Of a DNA stretch of 64,000 nt, positions 31,850 through 42,582 are shown piece by piece. Positions within the stretch are counted from its first letter, which is position 1. Each line of letters starts with the position of its first letter. The notes below the pieces were generated by a model. The model ran no database searches, had not been told where the DNA came from, and saw only the letters and a list, made by a program, of their open reading frames with translations. The stretch covers positions 186,001 to 250,000 of the forward strand of contig JAAALK010002060.1 in NCBI GenBank assembly GCA_019279435.1, written 5' to 3'. The position numbers and the translations under genes were made by a program. This DNA comes from Zizania palustris. Taxonomy: Eukaryota; Streptophyta; Magnoliopsida; Poales; Poaceae.

Positions 31850-33042
31850 TGTACGCGGCCTGCAGATATGGCAGGTTGGCGAGGTCGGCCTCGCCGACGA
31901 TCCTGTCCCGGCCGACCACGGCGTCGATCTCTTCCCGTACCTTGCGCATGGCCTCCGGGTGGTTCATCAGCTCCGCCAGCATCCATTCCACCATGGCCGC
32001 CGACGTGTCAGATCCGGCCGTCACCACGTCCTGTTCCATTTACATAAGCAAACAAGCAGGAATTGAAAGCTAAGAAATCAAGAACTAAGCTTGGTGGGCA
32101 GGCCGGCCATGGCGGTAGGGAGTAGGGACGCACGATGATGAAGGCCTTTATGTTGACCCTGGTGAGCTTGATCTCCGACGCGCCGTCCTCCGCCTTGTCC
32201 AGCAGGATATCCAGCAGGTCCTTGCTGCCGCTCGCCGCCGACTCCTTCCTCGCCTCCTCCTTGTGCCTGATCATCTCCTCCAGCAGCGCGTCGAACCGGC
32301 GGTGCACGGCGGCGGCGCGGCGGCCAAGGCCCTGAAGGTCCCAGCCGCGGCAGAGGGCGATGTAGTCGTCGGCGTTGAAGGCGCCGACCAGTTCGGCCAC
32401 ATCCTTGACCACCTTCTGCGCCTCCTCCGTGACGCTGTCCGGCACCGTGCTCGCCGCCATCCTGATGATGGACGTGTTGGACATGCGGATGAGCACGCGG
32501 GTGAGGTCCACCGCCTCCGGCGCCGCCTGCAGCACGGAGCGCAGCAGCGCCACCAGGCCGGCACGGCGGATGGGGCGAAGCTGCTCCACCGTGCGCGGGC
32601 CGAGCAGCTCCGACATGCACATCCGCTTCATGAAGCGCCAGTACGGGCTGTACGGCGCGAACGCGAAGCCGGCGGAGCCGTACGCGAACTGCCGGGCCAC
32701 CGCCGTCAGCGGCCGCTCAGAGATGCTCCCCTCGTGGCCGCGTATCAGCTCCGCCGCTACGTCGGCCGAGCTTGCCACCACGCAGTGCGTGGACCCCAGC
32801 CGGATGTGCATCAGTGGGCCGAGCCGTCCGGCGAGCTCGTGCAACGTGCGGTGCACGGGCGGCCTGAGCAGGTGCAGGTGACCGATCACCGGAAGGCTCA
32901 CCGGGCTTGGTGGAAGTCCGCGCCGGCCCACGGCGTTGAGTACAACGTGCACAAGCACGATGACGACGACTGCGAGCGCCAGGGCGGCCACCGTAGTGTT
33001 CACCGGCAGCAGCAGCTGGTCGAGCTCCATGGACGACGCCAT
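31374..33042 (-). CDS. Cytochrome P450, CYP93-like, intact
   Basis: The CDS joins exon 1 (32,134-33,042) and exon 2 (31,374-32,030) across a 103-bp GT-AG phase-0 intron, 521 residues. In order: a membrane anchor (about residues 14-37), the proline hinge LPPSPVSLP, a [17 protein letters not shown] stretch typical of CYP93, the I-helix AGSDTS (308-313, just after the intron), the K-helix ETLR (365-368), PERF (419-422) and the haem loop [10 protein letters not shown] with Cys451. Sequence around the haem ([25 protein letters not shown]) favours CYP93, the family that includes flavone synthase II and flavanone 2-hydroxylase. The grass CYP93G enzymes I know differ in the I-helix, so the substrate is open. 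An ER-bound mono-oxygenase is expected. All landmark residues are present. Confidence 0.92.
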
Positions 33043-33104
33043 CGTAGCTAACTACCTACCACGAAGCCACTGTGAGTGAACCTGTGTTTGTGCAGTAAGA
33101 TGGT

Positions 33105-33118
33105 CACGTGGATATATA
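33105..33118 (-). promoter_or_regulatory. G-box plus TATA box of the intact P450
   Basis: CACGTG (33,105-33,110) lies beside TATATAT (33,112-33,118), some 63-76 bases from the ATG. The same pair is kept upstream of the relic (36,055-36,070) and, with a TATTTATAG variant, upstream of the pseudogene (44,296-44,312). bZIP or bHLH factors bind G-boxes; whether this one is active is not known. Confidence 0.6.
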
Positions 33119-33150
33119 GAAGATGGGTCAAATTTCTGTGAATCTTAAAA

Positions 33151-33405
33151 GCCTTCGTATCCTGTGCACAAAGCAACGATCGTGACCTTTCATCTAAAAT
33201 CCAACGATTATGGTTTAGACGGATAGATTGCGACCCTCATCTAAAATCCAACGATCATGGTTTGGAGTGATTTTTTGTAAATTGATAGAAAGAAGCGGAG
33301 GGGTCTTTTTACAAAAACAGATGATCGTTGGATTTTAAATGAAGGGTCATGATCTGTATTGTGCATTTGTGCACGAAAGATGTTTTATGCACGAGATACG
33401 GAACC
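33151..33405. mobile_element. Mutator-like MITE upstream of the intact P450
   Basis: 255 bp flanked by the perfect 9-bp duplication ATCTTAAAA (33,142-33,150 and 33,406-33,414). The ends GCCTTCGTATCCTGTGCAC and GTGCATAA/ACGAGATACGGAACC are imperfect inverted repeats (shared CGTATC and GTGCA). The interior carries ATCTAAAATCCAACGATTAT and a similar copy, plus an inverted CGTTGGATTTTA. The paralogous upstream region at 36,090-36,105 has a single uninterrupted ATCTTAAAA, the empty site. Confidence 0.9.
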
Positions 33406-33414
33406 ATCTTAAAA

Positions 33415-34750
33415 ACCTCATTTTTAAATTACTACATTAAATTCGACATAACAGTTGGTCACCCATAAATCCTACAACAAATGTTTGGCTTTATCCCGGA
33501 CAACATTTAATATATTTTAATATTTTAACAAAATATTTTACATGTTCCACAAAATATATAGTCAGGGGAAGTTTTTCTTGGACTTTAATTTTTAGCTAAA
33601 AATCCTTAATAACCACTGATTTGAACTAATCATGAATAGTGTGGTTCGCTTGTTTTTGCTACACGGAACAGTTTGGCAAACCGAAGGAATATTCCGATAA
33701 TTTCAACCAATTTTAACGGAATCGTACAATACGATCAACCAAATGAATTTATATTCAAAGCTATATTGAATCGCTTTATTTGAACTAACCGGGGGGTTTA
33801 ATTATTTTCCACTTTTAAAATGTGAGTAGCAACAAAATTGCCACTCTGAGTCACTGACATATGATCCATTAATTGACATATGAAGAGAGTTGCAATGCAG
33901 TGACCTCTCCTCTTTGCAAATCTGTCCCCTCTTCTTCCAACCTAATAATCTGGTAGTTATAAAAATTCTCTTTGTCAAATTATATATGTTTTAACATGAA
34001 TCTATTTTATCATGTCTTTTTGATTTTGAAGTGGAGTAGCCATAGAGTCCTCCTAAAGCCCCTCCGAATTAGCTATTTCGAGTATCTATTTAGTTGGTTG
34101 GAGTAGCTGGCTGTTAAGTGGATAAGTTTTATTCAGTAACAAGGCGGGTAAATAAAAATCTACAGAATATGAAGAAACTGGGGTTAGCTAGCTTCTCAAC
34201 TACTAGGCTTGAAGGTACTACCTCCTTATGTAGTTTTTAAAAGTCCGAGTTACCTAAGGTACCATTTGGGGAAGCTTCTGAATACTAGAAGTATGTAGCC
34301 TAAATAGACAATTTGTGAGTTAATACAACAGATAAGACAATACAAGAGCATGGATAGTAATTTCATACAATTAGTTTTATTTAGTCATACAATAATTCTC
34401 TGTCTAATACAACTTTGTAAAATTATTTTTTATTAAATTTTATTATAAAATCAATGAATTAGAAATAAAAGATTTGGTTTGTGATTCTAGACATTATAGT
34501 TCCTTAATAAAGTTTTTATCGTCTTAAAAATAAATTCTACTAGAGTTCATTTATTATGTGTAGATATTATGCATGCTAGTTTATAAAAAAACAATATGAA
34601 TGGATAAGTAGGCCACTGTGCACTTTTTGACATACTAATTTTAGATTGTTTTTTGGTCTCTATTATTTTGTAATTAGATTTGATGGTATATATATATTTT
34701 TAAAAATATTGTGATTATATTTTAATCTATAGCAACACACGACAACTAGT
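33415..34750. other. Upstream flank of the P450 duplication block
   Basis: 33,590-33,800 is a dispersed repeat also seen at 13.8-14.17 kb. 33,838-34,055 matches 45,595-46,115 across a MITE insertion there. The rest is AT-rich with no gene. Confidence 0.55.
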
Positions 34751-34752
34751 AA

Positions 34753-35030
34753 CTCCCTCCGGTGTACAAATATTAACCGTTTTGGATAGGATTATGCATA
34801 CCAAGATAATATTAAATACATTTCATTGTCCTTCCTATCTAACCTTCTTTGCTGCATCAATTGGTTATAGACGCTAGTCGCTAGTGATGCTACCCAAGTT
34901 TGATTTTTGGTGACCGCACACCCAATTTTTTACCATTTTGCATGGCGTATGCATGCACGCTTTTGCACATGACGACTAATATTTGTATACTCTCGTCTAA
35001 ATGCCAAAACGACTATTATTAGTACACGGT
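34753..35030. mobile_element. Stowaway-like MITE, degenerate
   Basis: CTCCCTCCGGTGTACAAATA on the left pairs with TAGTACACGGTAACG on the right, with AACCGTTTTGG and CCAAAACGACT continuing the arms. The terminal GAGGGAG is lost on the right. Confidence 0.55.
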
Positions 35031-35156
35031 AACGATCGAGATATCGTTTTGGACTTGTTTATTTATGCAAATATACAAACTCCTTAATTATAAGTGCAAT
35101 AAAACTACATGTAATATGAGCAAAATATGATATATATATATATATTAATTTGCACT

Positions 35157-35295
35157 AGGTAGCATCAAATATTTATATACTATTTTGAAGTATTAAATAT
35201 AGACTGTTTACAAAATCCATTTATAATCAGTGAATTATTGGCGAGCCGAATCTAACGAGCCTCGTCATGATTTGACAATGTGATGCTATAGTCTC
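35157..35295. mobile_element. Tourist-like MITE, TTTAGTCC family, fragment
   Basis: Nearly the same as 28,252-28,392 (shared ATTTATATACTATTTTGAAG and GGCGAGCCGAATCTAAC); both ends of the element are missing. It is the left part of a collapsed duplicate block. Confidence 0.8.
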
Positions 35296-35527
35296 TCGTA
35301 CAGTACGAGACTAGGACTCTACCTATTCCCTAATTACATCTCAAATTCCAATCGGATGAAACACATATATCTGACAAATATCTCTAACACGATACTTTTC
35401 AGAGGAAAATAGCTTTCTTAAACCTCACTAGAGAGAAGCCAATGTGCAGGGTAGGTACCATCTGCTTCTTCTGGCGCTGCAACGCGAACACGAAGCCGAC
35501 TCACGAGGATGTGAGAGGATACCGGCT

Positions 35528-35656
35528 GGATGGTAGGTGAGATGTGAGGCCAGCGTCGAGACATGCAACCATCAACTGCTCTCTCTCCTTGTCATCCGGC
35601 ATCTTCATCGATCAAGGTTAACCCTAAACCTACGTACCTACCTACACACCAAGAGT
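35528..35656. repeat. Shortened copy of the 28.96-29.19 kb segment
   Basis: Matches the segment at 28,956-29,190 at both ends but lacks about 100 middle bases. It runs straight into the P450 relic. Confidence 0.8.
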
Positions 35657-35660
35657 CAAG

Positions 35661-36143
35661 TGTCAGCGGCCGCTCAGAGATGCTCTCCCCTCGTGGCCGC
35701 GTATCATCAGCTCCGCCGCGCTACGTCAGCCGGATGTGCGTCAGGGGGCCGAGCCGTCCGGCGAGCTCGTGCAACGTGCGGAGCACGGGCGCGGCCTGAG
35801 CAGGTGCAGGTGACCGATCACCGGAAGGCTCACCGGGCTTGGTGGGAGTCCGCGCCGGCCAACGGCGTTGAGTACAACGTGCACAAGCACGATGACGACG
35901 ACGAGCTGCGAGCGCCAGCCGCCAGGGCGGCTACCGTAGTGTTCACCGGCAGCAGCAGCTGGTCGAGCTCCATGGACGACGCCATCGTCGTAGCTAGCTA
36001 CCTAGCACGAAGCCACTGTGAGTGAACCTGTATGTGTTTGGGCAGTAAGATGGTCACGTGGATATATAGAAGATATGATGGGCCAAATTTCTGTGAATCT
36101 TAAAATCTCATTTTTAAATTATTGCATTAAATTCGATTAAATT
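35661..36143 (-). pseudogene. CYP93-like P450 relic: promoter and start of exon 1
   Basis: The ATG-equivalent is at 35,983-35,985. About 325 bases of exon 1 are recognisable (signal anchor, the [17 protein letters not shown] stretch, the region to about residue 110), with small insertions near 35,905-35,925 and a deletion of about 34 bases near 35,727. The rest of the gene is absent. The upstream 150 bases, including CACGTGGATATATAGAAG, match the intact gene and stop matching near 36,143. Confidence 0.9.
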
Positions 36144-37114
36144 CGCACCGACCACCCCTCTCAGGGCCGGCCCTACCGAACACGTGTCAATTCTAGAGCT
36201 CAAGTTTACAATTGAAATCTTGTCCCAATTGTTCTCTTAATACGATAAATTTTCATAATTTTTATAAATATTTGAGGGCGGTACATCATTTAACTCATAT
36301 CCTAAAGATAATATTTTAAATTAATTTATTCCATTTATTTTAGTTAGTACTAAAATAAATTAAATTTGAAAAAACTAGGTGATGGACATATAATCGTAAA
36401 AAAAACGTAAGAAATTAGAAAGTATGCGCAGAAAAATCGTAGGAGCGGTTAATTCTAAAATTTGTATCTGTACCAAGTAATTCAAATTTTAGTTCAGCAT
36501 ATGATATTAAAAACTTAAAGAACCGTACTTTGCCTTTTTAGAATCTTAAAATAGTTTGATTCAGCTTTGGCAGCTGCATTAGATTATGAAGAAAAAACAC
36601 GGGCCAAATTTTTTTATGCCATTACAATTTTTTCAGTTTTGAAATATTCACTGACATATGGGAGCTATCACGATCACTGACAGTGGTATTTTACAAATTA
36701 CAGAAAATTGTACTGATATTTTTCAAATTTTCCCCAAAAAGACATAATCCATATATATTTCTCAATTAAAAGAATCAGTAGATATAAAATCTACGAAATC
36801 TAAAAATAAACTAGAATCCACTTGGGTTAAGAAATATTATAATCAAGGAGCTTCTAGCAGTTAGGTGGGTAATACTTAATTAATATACTTGCTTGGGACT
36901 AATACTTAATTAATTAGCAAATTAAAACGGCTTAACGCCAAGTTAATTGTTAGTTGGGTTGGATGGCATCCACCTCTTCTCGCGGGCCGCGTGATGGGTG
37001 GGCAAATGGGCCGGGCCCACCGACATGCCACTCTCAAAGTCCAAAAGCCCATTTGGGAAGAGCAAGCAAGCCCAACACAAGAAAGTTCCATATTTACTAC
37101 GAAAAGTTAACCCG
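36144..37114. other. AT-rich sequence, partly duplicated
   Basis: 36,178-36,380 matches 47,395-47,575 and partly 48,100-48,205 (shared AATTTTCATAATTTTTATAA-type runs). 36,600-36,760 resembles the hairpin MITE at 8.86-9.15 kb. No gene. Confidence 0.5.
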
Positions 37115-37119
37115 ACACA

Positions 37120-37285
37120 CACAAATGCTATCATACACCATGGTGTAGAATAGCTATTCTGCCGAGAAATCAACTACTGAGAAAAAAGTAATACTCAATT
37201 ATTATTCTACTGAAAAAAACTTCCACTGAAAGTAGTCGAGGTAGAATAGCTGTTTTACACACGTCGTGTAGAATAACGCTCCCGT
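37120..37285. mobile_element. Microsatellite-flanked element, copy 2
   Basis: Same family as 28,716-28,890 (ACCATGGTGTAGAATAGCTA to GTGTAGAATAACGCTCCCGT), followed by (TG)n(TA)n. Confidence 0.6.
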
Positions 37286-37702
37286 GTGTGTGTATATATA
37301 TATATTATTGACTATCTCGCTGACATGTTGCGTATTAAGAAGTGGTAATTTAAAATGATAAGTAAGATGTGGTAAATCTAGCTGTTAAGTAAGTAGTTTT
37401 TTAATTTGTGGAAAAAGATATAAATAAAGTATTTTTTCGAAACAAAATTGAAATATTTAGAATAAAGTTTTATGGAAGCACTCGAAAAGGTTAGTGATTG
37501 ATTCCTACCTTTCATCCGTGCAGTAAAACTGGCACAATTTAGGGTTTAGGGCCAAGTATATGGCTTATATCATCAACACTTAATTATACAAGGGTATTTA
37601 GGCTAATTGAGAAATCCTATCCCTATGAAAATTTAAATTATATATTTTTGTAGGTAAGTCTAATTGACTATGGACTATGGTATATATATACACACACACA
37701 TA

Positions 37703-37818
37703 CATACATTAAGAAAAAAGTAGTACTCAATTGCTATTTTACTGAAAAAATCTACTACTGAAAGTGGTCGATGTAGAATAACTATTTTACACACGTAGTG
37801 TAGAATAACGCTCCCGTA
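37703..37818. mobile_element. Microsatellite-flanked element, partial copy 3
   Basis: Right two thirds of the same family, bounded on the left by TATATATACACACACA-type repeats and on the right by a TATATATA stretch. Confidence 0.55.
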
Positions 37819-38405
37819 TATATATTTATATATATAAGAAATTTTATCATCCTTAAGGGTGATGAGGTATCAAATCTAGATCATTGATCACTTTCATCCA
37901 ACAGCTCAGATTAGGTAGTGCCTACTGGTACTTTTCTCTAAAAAAATAGTACCTCTACTCATGGTGAAAGGTGAAAGGGTATTTTTGTTATTTCGCATCA
38001 ACAGTGCTGAAGATGCGGAACGACGGAGCAGCCGGCGGAGTGACGGGGACTAGGAGGAGTGGAGCTTGGGGAGCTATAGGGCGGCAGCGCTGTGAGATCT
38101 TGGAGATGCAGTAAAGCAGTAGGGACCGACGGCGGGGCGTGCAACACTAGCGGCGGCGAGGCGATGGGGCTCCAGGGTGGTAGGGCAACACAACGAAGAC
38201 GACGCCACGAGATCTATGAGGGCGGGTTGTGAGGCTGCGGGGCTCCGGGACGGTGGGCCAGCGCAGCACCGACGGTAAAAGCCATATATATATACTCTTA
38301 GCATGTAATTAAGGTGCTTTATGCATTAACATAAAGCTTTCCAACTCAAAAGCTTTGCAACCGTACAAAAACATAAAGCTTTGTAAAATAAGAATGTTAC
38401 CATGC
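37819..38405. other. Intergenic sequence with a GC-rich island
   Basis: 37,990-38,280 is GC-rich (GGCGGCAG, GGCGGCGAG words) and open on the minus strand without a recognised domain. Confidence 0.4.
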
Positions 38406-38408
38406 ATG

Positions 38409-40634
38409 CACTACAAGAAAACAGAAATTTCCGTCGGCTTTTCCAAAAGCCGATGGAAATTAATTAACTTCCGTCAGCCTAAAGAAGCCGATGGAAATTA
38501 ACTTAACTTCCGTTGGCTTTAATTGTGGCTGACGGAAGATAACTTAACTTCCGTCGGTTCAACCCTCAACCGACGGAAGTTAATTTTTTTCCCAAAAATA
38601 GCAGCGCGCGCCCTATTTTTTCCCCAGCCCGCTTAAGTTTTTTCAGCTCCCCTATCTCTATCCCTCCACCCGCCTCCCCTTCGTCGCCTACCTCTATCCC
38701 TCCACCAGCCTCCCCTTCGCCGCCTCCCGGTCGCCCGCCGACTCCGCGCCTCCCCTATCATCAGTTCCACCCCTAACCTGCCAACCCCAAAGTCCCCAAT
38801 CCCAGCAGCAACCTCACGCGAGAAGTCGAGAACTTGAGAGGAGGGAGAGTGAGGGGGAGATGGAGAACGACAGCGGTGGGAGCGACGTCCCGGAGGACGC
38901 CAACGAGCGTGAGCACTGCCGTCCTCTCAGGCCATGATTACTAGCTTTTCGCCCTTGTTCCTTTTGGGTTTTGGGTCGATTTAGGTCACGTTGCGATGGA
39001 GGGGGGGTCGTATGCGCGATGAACTGGGGCCTTTCGCGATTAATCAACCTGTTCCATCGCAGATTGCCCTGGGATGCAGTCAGAGGCGGCGGGGAAGGCG
39101 GATGCCTGCGCCGGATGCCCCAAGTAGCAGATTTGCGCCACCGCCCCCAAGGGTCCTGATCCTGGTAACTAAAACTAATGCAATACACTAGTTTAGTGGT
39201 TGTTATTTTTTGGGGGCACGATCTATGTTTGCTATTGACTGCATATATCATCAATCTAGGTTCTGTTAGTATTTTAGTTTTATGTCGAATTGTAGATTCT
39301 GTCACACCTGAAGATTTAATATACACACAGACACATTCCACTCCGTTTACCTTGTTCAAGTGACTAGGAGTAGGAATACCAAAATTGAAGTTAACAAGTG
39401 TTTTCTTTCATGATTATAGTTGGTATCTCTCTCCTAAGTAACTTCAGTGAGTTTGGTCATGTATTCCTAATTTTAGCCATAGTTGATTTGATTGCTATTC
39501 ATACAGACAATGTTTAATTACCACTTTGTTTCATCTGTACAGTGAATTAATTATCTACTGTATTGCTTATGTGTTTGTACTTTGTTGACTTGGTTGCTAT
39601 TGTTGAACTTCTTTTTTTCATCTGCCGAAAAGATTTCCTTCTCTGAATTCATTCATTTATTTGAAAATTGATGCATTGAAGTTAAAACAGTAATCTAATA
39701 TGGATGTTACGGCTTCATTCAATATGTTTGTTCTGATAACTGTGAAACAATGTTTTAGACCATACACTATGTTTTATATCCTTTCTGACTTCTTGTCCAT
39801 CATAAATAACTGAATGTGTAATCTCTACTAAATGTTTTTTGCTCGCCTCCCCACCAGATGCTAGCTGTGCACAAATTTCAAGTTGTTTTTCTCCATGTCT
39901 TTTGTTGACAATTGTGCTAATTTTTTATTTCTGGTATTTCAATTCAGAAAAGCAAGATTATCTGTTCACCAAGCTGACACGAGTTCACCGCACAATCCCT
40001 ACTTACCGCAACTGAGGGTCCAGTCTCTTGCATTCTTCTTTTTTTCCTTGTGCTGTAATTTTGTGACATATGAATTCTGTTTGGTGACATATGAATTCTG
40101 TTTGGTGACAATTGATGAACACTACTTGGTGACATATTGAAATGTTTGGCCACCCCACTTTTGTATACTAATGGTTGAGTGACTTGTAATATGTATCATG
40201 CTTTTGTATATTGTTGAGAGAGATTTGTGAATACTTGTAATATGAATTTGAATACATGTTTGTGATGTTGTATACTGAGGATGAGGATGCATACTGAATG
40301 TTCAGAAAAAAGCAAAAAGAAAAAAGTTATCAGTGTTTAGTTTTGTGCATTGCTGGAATGTACAGAAAAAAGCAAAAAAAAGGAAAAAAAAACACTTCCG
40401 TCGGCTAATGTTTGGCCGACGGAAGTTATAGATTTCATGTGTTAATTTTCGTCGGCCATATTTAGCCGACGGAAGTTAACTAACTTCCGTCGGCGGCCGA
40501 CGGAAGTTAGCTAACTTTCGTCTACCCGCTTCCGTCGGCCATGCCTTTTGCCGACAGAAGTTAGCTTCTTCCGTCGGAAAAGGGCTAACTTCCGTCGGCT
40601 TTGGCCGACGAAAGTTTCCTGGATTGTTGTAGTG
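38409..40634. mobile_element. CACTA element, 2,226 bp, with exon-like sequence
   Basis: Begins CACTACAAGAAAACAGAAAT and ends TCCTGGATTGTTGTAGTG, flanked by ATG (38,406-38,408 and 40,635-40,637). Sub-terminal CTTCCGTCGGC/GCCGACGGAAG motifs are dense at both ends. Inside, 38,860-38,936 is an open start (MENDSGGSDVPEDANERE), and 39,061-39,164 is an exon-like GC-rich stretch between CAG and GTAACT. The rest is AT-rich with intron-like composition. No transposase domain seen. It could carry a captured gene piece. Confidence 0.93.
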
Positions 40635-40815
40635 ATGGCCACAAGAATGTTTACCATGATGGCCACAATTTGTTTACACCATAATTTTTTCTTAGAAATC
40701 ATGCATGCAAAGGCCATGCATTCCAAGGAGGCCTTCACGTTTATAAAAAAATCAAAAGAATATTTGTGTTAACCATGCATGGCATAGCACATTTGCACCT
40801 AAGATATATAGGTCC

Positions 40816-41751
40816 CACTACAAGAAAACTAAACATTTTCATCGGCTAAATTAATTTTCGTCGGTTTTTTCTAAAGCCGACGAAAGAAATTTACCTTTCG
40901 TCGGCTACATTGAACCGACAGAAATAAACCATAACTTCCGTCGGCCTACAATTAAGCCGACGGAATTTATTTTTTTCGCCCCCACGTCCTTCCACCAGCT
41001 CCAGCACACTCGTAACTTTCGTCGGCCTAGATATGGGCCGACAGAAGTTAAGTGAAAAATACAGTTAATTTCCGCGCCTCCCTGTCTCGCCTCCCCATAG
41101 AAGTTTCAAAAATTGTAACTACGATCTTTGCCTGAGCTGCTGCCAGGAGTTGCGTCGAGGTCTTGATTCTGTTCTGTATTGTGTTGTGATAACTATCATA
41201 TTACATTTGATGTGTTTTCTCATGGAAACTTTATTCTTTTAGATCTTGGGTATATTGATGGTTGAGTGACTTGTAAATAGTCGTAATATATTTAAACTTT
41301 GAGGATAGATGTATACTGATGATCAGATTATTCATGTTTGTGAAATACTTGTAATATGAATATGAATACATGTTTGTGATGTGGTATACTCATGGTCAGT
41401 TTAGTGTCCATGCTTTAAACTTTGAGGATGTATACTGAATGTACAAAAAATCAAAAAAATACCATTAATCAGTTTAGTGTGTACCTGAATGTACAGAAAA
41501 AAACAAAAAGAAAAAATAACTTCCGTCGGCTAATGTTTGGCCGACGTAAGTTAATAATTTCTTGATAATTTTCATCGGCCACGTTTAGCCGACGGAAATT
41601 AACTAACTTCCGTCGGCCGCGTCGAAACACCTCCATCGGCTAAAAACCAACAGAAGTTAGTGTTTTGCCGACGGAAGTTAGCTTCTTCCGTCGGTATTAA
41701 GCTAACTTCCGTCGGCTTTGGCTGACGGAAGTTCTCTAGATTCCTGTAGTG
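40816..41751. mobile_element. Non-autonomous CACTA element, 936 bp
   Basis: Begins CACTACAAGAAAACTAAAC and ends AGATTCCTGTAGTG, flanked by TCC (40,813-40,815 and 41,752-41,754). The right half is closely related to that of the element ending at 40,634, so it looks like a deletion derivative. Confidence 0.93.
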
Positions 41752-42489
41752 TCCTCCATTCATTGATTTTTATCAAAACATTTGACCATTCGTCTTGTTA
41801 TTTTTTCAAATATCACTTATTTTGTTATAATTTATTTTATTATTGATGGTACTTTAATCACAACTTATTTTTATATTTACACAAATTTTTTGATTAAGAC
41901 TAATAATCAAATGGTGTGATAAAAGTCCCCGAACTCACACCTGTTACCCACGATGAGTAAAAACTCATGCCCATGTCCGATACCTGTGGGTGTGGGTGTC
42001 GTATACCCACGTGTATACTCCGGATAGAAGAGTAAACAAGTATTGGTAGTGAATACATGTCTACCCGCTGGGTATAAGATTTGACCCACTATCGTACCCG
42101 CGAGTATAAAAATCGAAACAAACTCGTACCAGTATAATTACCATCCCTATCGCTGACGGTTCTTCGCTTCATTGGCGATTTCTGTTGCAATCTCATTACG
42201 AGGAATAATTAATGAGATTCATTTGCGTCACCATCAGCAGCAAAAGTGCTGATAGATGTAATGTACGTTGGCACTGTGTTGCCTTGTTTTCAATGCATCT
42301 CAACTATCCTCCGCGTAACGCAATTCGCATTGCTCGGCACGGATCCAACGGTATGGAGCGTAATGTAAAGCCTCCTTCGACGCTACGGAGGTGGACTCGT
42401 CTTGTGCGAAGCCCTCCTCCGTGGCGTCGAAGCATAGAAAGACGTTTCGGAACAGAATGGTATTAGCTTAGATTATTCAGGGCGATCTG
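41752..42489. other. Intergenic sequence with decayed repeats
   Basis: 41,930-42,150 carries TACCCACG/CCCGCGAGTA words and ends CCATCCCTA, like the hAT-type element at 2.63-3.33 kb. 42,226-42,470 is GC-richer with GGATCCAACGG and CCTCCTTCGACGCTACGGAG words. No gene. Confidence 0.45.
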
Positions 42490-42582
42490 AAAGATTATTT
42501 TCATCTGAACATTCGTGTCAAAATCGATAAAGTTTGCAGTGAAATCCAGCCGTGATTTGACATACGCAATGTGAATCGGCAG

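Noticed and set aside
32263..33051. 262-residue plus-strand frame opposite the P450, and similar ones at 43,499-44,162
   Set aside because: Antisense shadows of GC-rich P450 exons with no recognisable domain.
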